Assembly (NCBI GenBank): GCA_023262945.1
Contig: JALQXY010000159.1
Location: 1 to 18,361 of the forward strand
Source of the DNA: Rickettsiales bacterium
GTDB lineage: Bacteria > Pseudomonadota > Alphaproteobacteria > Rickettsiales > UBA1997
Direction of reading: 5' to 3'
Length of the DNA: 18,361 nucleotides
This document shows positions 15,578 through 18,361 of this stretch, in pieces (within the stretch, counting starts at the first letter, position 1; each line of letters begins with the position of its first letter). Both the position numbers and the translations under genes were made by a program. A model generated the notes under the pieces. That model saw only the letters and a program-made list of their open reading frames with translations. It did no database searches and had not been told where the DNA came from.

Positions 15578-16787
15578 CAAAAAAACAAAAAGTAATTACA
15601 AAATTTTTATTATTGCTGGAGAGGCTTCCGGTGATTTGCTTGGATCTAAAGTGATTGCTGGTTTCAAAAATAAACTTAAAGACAATAAAAAAAATCTTAA
15701 TTTTGTTGGTATTGGTGGTTTATTAATGAAAGAGGAAGGGCTAAAATCCATTTTTCCTATGGAAGATTTGTCAGTAATGGGGATAGCTGAAGTTATTCCT
15801 CATATCCCTAAGCTGCTCAAGCGTATTAAGCAAACAGTCGATGCTATAATTGAAGAAAAGCCAGATCTTGTGGTTACCATCGATTCTCCAGATTTTTCTT
15901 TTCGCGTAATTAAAAAACTACTAAAAGAAGTCGCCAGAAATGATACTTTGTCAAATGAAATAAAATCTTTAAAAAAAATTCATCTTATTGCTCCATCGGT
16001 ATGGGCTTATCGGGCCAATAGAGCTAAAAAAATTGCAAAATTATATGATTTATTATTGGCTATCTTACCTTTTGAGCCGCCTTATTTCGAGAAATATGGC
16101 TTAAAAACAATATTTATCGGTAATCCAATAGTAGAAAAATCTCCTGATTTTAAAAAGAAAAATGTTTGCGATAAAGAATTTCGTCAAAAATATAATATCA
16201 AAGTCACCGATAAGATAATTTATGTAACTCCCGGTAGCAGAATTAGTGAAGTAAAAAGAATTTTCCCACAATTCATTAAAGCTATTAATTTATTGGCTAA
16301 AGATTATGATAATATAAAAATAGTGATACCAACAGTAAAAAAAACTGTTAATTTAGTTAAAAAAATGTCACAAAATATAAATTGCGATTATTTTTTGATA
16401 GATAATAATGAAAAAGAGTCAGCTTTATTTTCTAGCAATTTTGCCTTAGCCAAATCTGGCACCAATAATATTGAAATATCTCTTTATAAAATACCCCTTA
16501 TCATTGCTTATCGATTTAATTTTTTTACTTACTTATTAGCTAAAATTATGATTAAAGTCAAATTTGCTAATCTGATTAACATTATTTTGAATAAACAATT
16601 AATTCCCGAATTAATCCAGTATAACTGCAAAGAAAACAGAATTTATCAAGAACTAAAAAATTTAATTAATAATGAAAATATTTGCCAGAAGCAGGTTAAA
16701 GAAGCGCAATTAGCTTTGAATATTTTAGGTTTAAACTCCAAAACATCTTCCACGCAAAAAATTATTGATGAATGTTTAAAATTATAA
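15564..16787 (+). CDS. lpxB: lipid-A-disaccharide synthase
   Basis: 407 residues, close to the usual length. This GT-B glycosyltransferase joins UDP-2,3-diacylglucosamine with 2,3-diacylglucosamine-1-P (lipid X) to make the lipid A disaccharide at the inner face of the cytoplasmic membrane. Motifs: GEASGD at 19-24, VGIGG, the MGIAEVIPHIPKLL stretch at about 72-85, TIDSPDFSFR at 105-114, APSVWAYR at 143-150, IGNPIVE, TPGSR at 222-226, and the nucleotide-sugar-binding KSGTNNIE at 297-304. The start is ATG at 15564. The frame is open back to 15489, but that adds a non-family N-terminus lying inside the upstream gene. This start leaves a 14-base overlap with the upstream stop, and the 3' end overlaps the carboxypeptidase by 16 bases. 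Its presence shows an LPS-producing lineage, unlike Anaplasmataceae. Confidence 0.96.
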   Translation: MNQINKKTKSNYKIFIIAGEASGDLLGSKVIAGFKNKLKDNKKNLNFVGIGGLLMKEEGLKSIFPMEDLSVMGIAEVIPHIPKLLKRIKQTVDAIIEEKPDLVVTIDSPDFSFRVIKKLLKEVARNDTLSNEIKSLKKIHLIAPSVWAYRANRAKKIAKLYDLLLAILPFEPPYFEKYGLKTIFIGNPIVEKSPDFKKKNVCDKEFRQKYNIKVTDKIIYVTPGSRISEVKRIFPQFIKAINLLAKDYDNIKIVIPTVKKTVNLVKKMSQNINCDYFLIDNNEKESALFSSNFALAKSGTNNIEISLYKIPLIIAYRFNFFTYLLAKIMIKVKFANLINIILNKQLIPELIQYNCKENRIYQELKNLINNENICQKQVKEAQLALNILGLNSKTSSTQKIIDECLKL

Positions 16788-17752
16788 AGATTCTAACCTT
16801 ATCTTTTTTTTTATTAATTCTTTTGCACGATGCAAAAGCTGATGAAATAAAAGATCAGTTCCATGATAAAAATATTCGCCAATGTAGCGATAATTATTCG
16901 TCCTTAGTTTATGATGCCACAAATTACGATGTTATTTTAGAAGACAGATCTGAAAAAAATATCTATCCAGCATCTTTGGTTAAATTAATGACGGTTTATT
17001 TGACTTTTGAGGCTATTAAAAAAGGTTTATTAAAATTAGATGATGTAATTTTCTTTTCTAAAAGAGGAGAAGAGGTTTCAAAAATAAATAAAATCACAAC
17101 TTTAAATATTGCAGAAGGTGATTCAATATCTGTTGAACAAGCTATTAGAGGTACTATTATAAAATCTTTTAATGAGGCGGCTGTAGTTCTAGCTGAAGCT
17201 GTATCGGGTAGTGAATGGAATTTTGTTCGCTTAATGAATAAAAAAGCCAAAGAAATAGGAATGCTCAATAGTAGTTTTCGCAATGCTACTGGCCTTCATG
17301 AGTCAGGTCAGTATACCACGGCATATGATTTGGCTAGATTGGTGCGCGCTTTAAAAGAAGATTTTCCACAATTTTATCATTATTTCTCGCAAAAAACATT
17401 TTCTTTTAATGATAAAGAATTTACTACTCATAATCATGTACTGCTTGAATACGAAGGTGCAGAGGGTTTAAAAACTGGTTTCACAAGAGCTTCTGGTTTT
17501 AATTTAATATCCGCAGCTAAAAATAATCAAAATCATTTAATTTCAATATTGGCTAATTGCTCAACTTGGGAAAAGCGCGATCAGCAAACTAAAGACATGC
17601 TAGATTATCTTTTTGTCAAATATGATAAGAATAATAAAATGCCAATTAGAACTAAAATTAATCATAATTTTAGTTATAGCGATATTAGCCCTAAGGCAGA
17701 AATATCAACTAAAGAAAATAAAAACAGAATTGGTTCTATTTCTTCATATTAA
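16772..17752 (+). CDS. D-alanyl-D-alanine carboxypeptidase (S11, DacA/DacF type)
   Basis: 326 residues with a signal peptide (hydrophobic core about 8-18, likely cut after AKA at residue 23). It trims the terminal D-Ala from peptidoglycan pentapeptides in the periplasm. The penicillin-binding triads are complete: SxxK as S68-L-V-K71 in YPASLVKLMT, SxN as S132-F-N134 in KSFNEAA, and KTG at 234-236 in GLKTGFTRASG. NATGLHESGQYTTAYDLARL is the family signature between the motifs. The protein ends soon after the catalytic domain, with a polar tail of about 40 residues. It lacks the usual PBP5 beta-rich C-terminal domain and a recognisable membrane-anchoring amphipathic helix, as in short alphaproteobacterial forms. 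The start overlaps lpxB by 16 bases. It is the last gene of the coupled series, pairing lipid A and peptidoglycan functions. Confidence 0.92.
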   Translation: MFKIIKILTLSFFLLILLHDAKADEIKDQFHDKNIRQCSDNYSSLVYDATNYDVILEDRSEKNIYPASLVKLMTVYLTFEAIKKGLLKLDDVIFFSKRGEEVSKINKITTLNIAEGDSISVEQAIRGTIIKSFNEAAVVLAEAVSGSEWNFVRLMNKKAKEIGMLNSSFRNATGLHESGQYTTAYDLARLVRALKEDFPQFYHYFSQKTFSFNDKEFTTHNHVLLEYEGAEGLKTGFTRASGFNLISAAKNNQNHLISILANCSTWEKRDQQTKDMLDYLFVKYDKNNKMPIRTKINHNFSYSDISPKAEISTKENKNRIGSISSY

Positions 17753-17788
17753 ATTCAATAGAAGTGCACTAGAATTTTTTTATTTAAA

Positions 17789-17806
17789 GATTGAATTTGG
17801 TATAAT
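17789..17806 (+). promoter_or_regulatory. extended -10 promoter of bolA
   Basis: TATAAT at 17801-17806 is a perfect -10 preceded by TGG, an extended -10 (TGn). The -35 region 17 bases upstream (TTTTAT, 17778-17783) is weak, as is common for extended -10 promoters. Transcription would begin near 17813, about 25 bases before the bolA ATG. Two AATCAACT direct repeats follow in the leader (about 17805-17820). Confidence 0.6.
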
Positions 17807-17838
17807 CAACTAATCAACTAAACAACTTAATGTAAATT

Positions 17839-18090
17839 ATGAAAGAAAGAATTATAAATAAATTGGTCAAAAAATTTAATCCTCAATTCATTAAGGTTAC
17901 TAATAACTCTCATTTGCATAAAGGTCATATAGGAGACAATAATAGCGGTGAAAGTCATTTTAAAATAGAAATAGAAGCGCAAGAATTAAAAAAAACATCA
18001 CTAATACAGTCTCATAGATTGATTAATCAGCTATTTAAGGAAGAGTTTGAAAATGGTTTACATGCTCTTGAGATTAAGATCGTTAAATAA
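17839..18090 (+). CDS. bolA: BolA family protein
   Basis: 83 residues, normal for this small family. BolA proteins partner with monothiol glutaredoxins (GrxD) in iron-sulfur cluster handling; some members also influence morphology and stress responses. Visible features: the N-terminal helix (KERIINKLVKKF), the His-bearing loop SHLHKGHIG at 24-32, SHFKIEI at 39-45, the helix-turn signature SLIQSHRLINQLF at 54-66, and the family-conserved His in the ending GLHALEIK (H75). The start ATG is the only sensible one and sits about 25 bases after the predicted transcription start. It is monocistronic as far as the window shows. An inverted-repeat element begins at the last base of its stop codon and may form the 3' end of the message. 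The paralogue type (BolA versus IbaG-like) cannot be resolved here. Confidence 0.92.
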   Translation: MKERIINKLVKKFNPQFIKVTNNSHLHKGHIGDNNSGESHFKIEIEAQELKKTSLIQSHRLINQLFKEEFENGLHALEIKIVK

Positions 18091-18191
18091 TACCAATTCC
18101 CATCTAAAAATAAACAATATGACAAAATATTTTTAAGATAAAGTCAGATTGTTTAGTTTTTATATATATTTTTTTAGGTGGGAATTGGTAT
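18090..18191. repeat. palindromic (MITE-like) element after bolA
   Basis: Outer arms of 21 bases, 18090-18110 (starting ATACCAATTCCC) and 18171-18191 (ending GGGAATTGGTAT), pair fully except for one G-T wobble. Inner arms TAAACAATATGAC (18111-18123) and GTCAGATTGTTTA (18143-18155) pair with one mismatch. A 19-base AT-rich loop lies at the centre, and 15 extra T/A-rich bases (18156-18170) sit unpaired on the right. No open reading frame. It could be a non-autonomous mobile repeat, a dispersed palindrome, or an RNA 3'-end hairpin; no T-tract follows the right arm, so it is not a standard intrinsic terminator. Confidence 0.75.
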
Positions 18192-18192
18192 A

Positions 18193-18215
18193 ATACCGAT
18201 CTCATCTAAAAAAAA
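18193..18215 (+). repeat. degenerate second copy of the palindrome end
   Basis: The sequence ATACCGATCTCATCT followed by an A-run matches the left arm of the neighbouring palindrome (ATACCAATTCCCATCT plus A-run) with three substitutions and one missing base. It begins one base after that element ends. No matching right arm is seen in the remaining 146 bases, so the copy is either solo or continues beyond the window. Confidence 0.5.
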
Positions 18216-18361
18216 TGGAAACGATCTTTTTTATTGTGTTTTGTTATTAACTTTCTATCAATAATTTGAGCTAAATTATTATTAGTTTTTGAGTTAAATT
18301 TTATTGGTTAATTTCTAGTTATTTCCTAATTATTTTCTCAATTTTCTCTAATTTATTTTCT
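18216..18361. other. non-coding AT-rich tail of the window
   Basis: No credible gene or RNA here. The only structure seen is a perfect 8-base stem AATAATTT/AAATTATT around GAGCT (18260-18280), too AT-only to call a terminator. The strand is T-rich towards the window end. Confidence 0.4.

Noticed and set aside
17755..17790. AGTGCACT followed by a T-run after the carboxypeptidase gene as a terminator
   Set aside because: AGTGCACT is a loopless palindrome with no longer stem around it, so a stable hairpin is not expected.
17613..17813. Small plus-strand open frame overlapping the end of the carboxypeptidase gene
   Set aside because: It is out of frame with the real gene, lacks a family-like sequence and runs into the bolA promoter.
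18260..18280. 8-base stem AATAATTT/AAATTATT as a terminator
   Set aside because: An A/T-only stem with no following T-tract and no gene ending nearby.

Overview
The window is a compact, strongly AT-rich stretch of bacterial chromosome (G+C looks well under one third by eye). The protein families point to an alphaproteobacterium, probably host-associated and Rickettsiales- or Holosporales-like. The signs are an alphaproteobacterial-type AsmA/YhdP-like protein, PssA with an intact CDP-alcohol phosphotransferase motif, a one-domain D,D-carboxypeptidase, LpxB, a small BolA, DUF4116-type repeats, A/T-ending codons and Asn/Lys-rich insertions. This placement is inference from family resemblance; no rRNA or other phylogenetic marker is present. 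The genes imply lipid A synthesis (lpxB), peptidoglycan (D,D-carboxypeptidase), phosphatidylserine/phosphatidylethanolamine synthesis (pssA), a non-oxidative pentose phosphate branch (tkt) and at least one shikimate-pathway step (aroQ).

Layout: positions 29-4277 are a leftward operon, pssA -> aroQ -> large AsmA-like envelope protein. A 328-base divergent intergenic region (4278-4605) separates it from a rightward run of eight tightly packed genes (4606-17752): tkt, an exported phytochelatin-synthase-like cysteine peptidase, a C-terminally truncated dnaE, mfd, an unknown hydrophilic protein, an exported protein with six 25-residue DUF4116-like repeats, lpxB and a D-Ala-D-Ala carboxypeptidase. 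Most junctions are either exact stop-start abutments (7550/7551 and 14224/14225) or overlaps of 4-16 bases (pssA/aroQ, mfd/unknown, repeat protein/lpxB, lpxB/carboxypeptidase), which suggests translational coupling. bolA (17839-18090) follows behind its own extended -10 promoter. An imperfect palindrome of about 102 bases begins at the bolA stop codon, followed by a degenerate second copy of its end sequence and about 150 bases of AT-rich sequence with no gene.

The most notable point is dnaE. It is uninterrupted for 827 codons with all three catalytic aspartates, then stops where the C-terminal third of Pol III alpha (end of fingers, helix-hairpin-helix/beta-clamp-binding region, OB fold, tau-binding region) should follow. 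The in-frame codons after the stop look like a short dnaE remnant directly before mfd, which begins with TTG. This suggests an internal deletion that fused a dnaE fragment to the mfd upstream region, and a complete replicative polymerase gene should exist elsewhere in the genome. The other points worth attention are the exported phytochelatin-synthase-like enzyme, the repeat protein embedded in the lpxB operon, and the palindromic element after bolA. I found no CRISPR array, tRNA, rRNA, phage or transposase gene.
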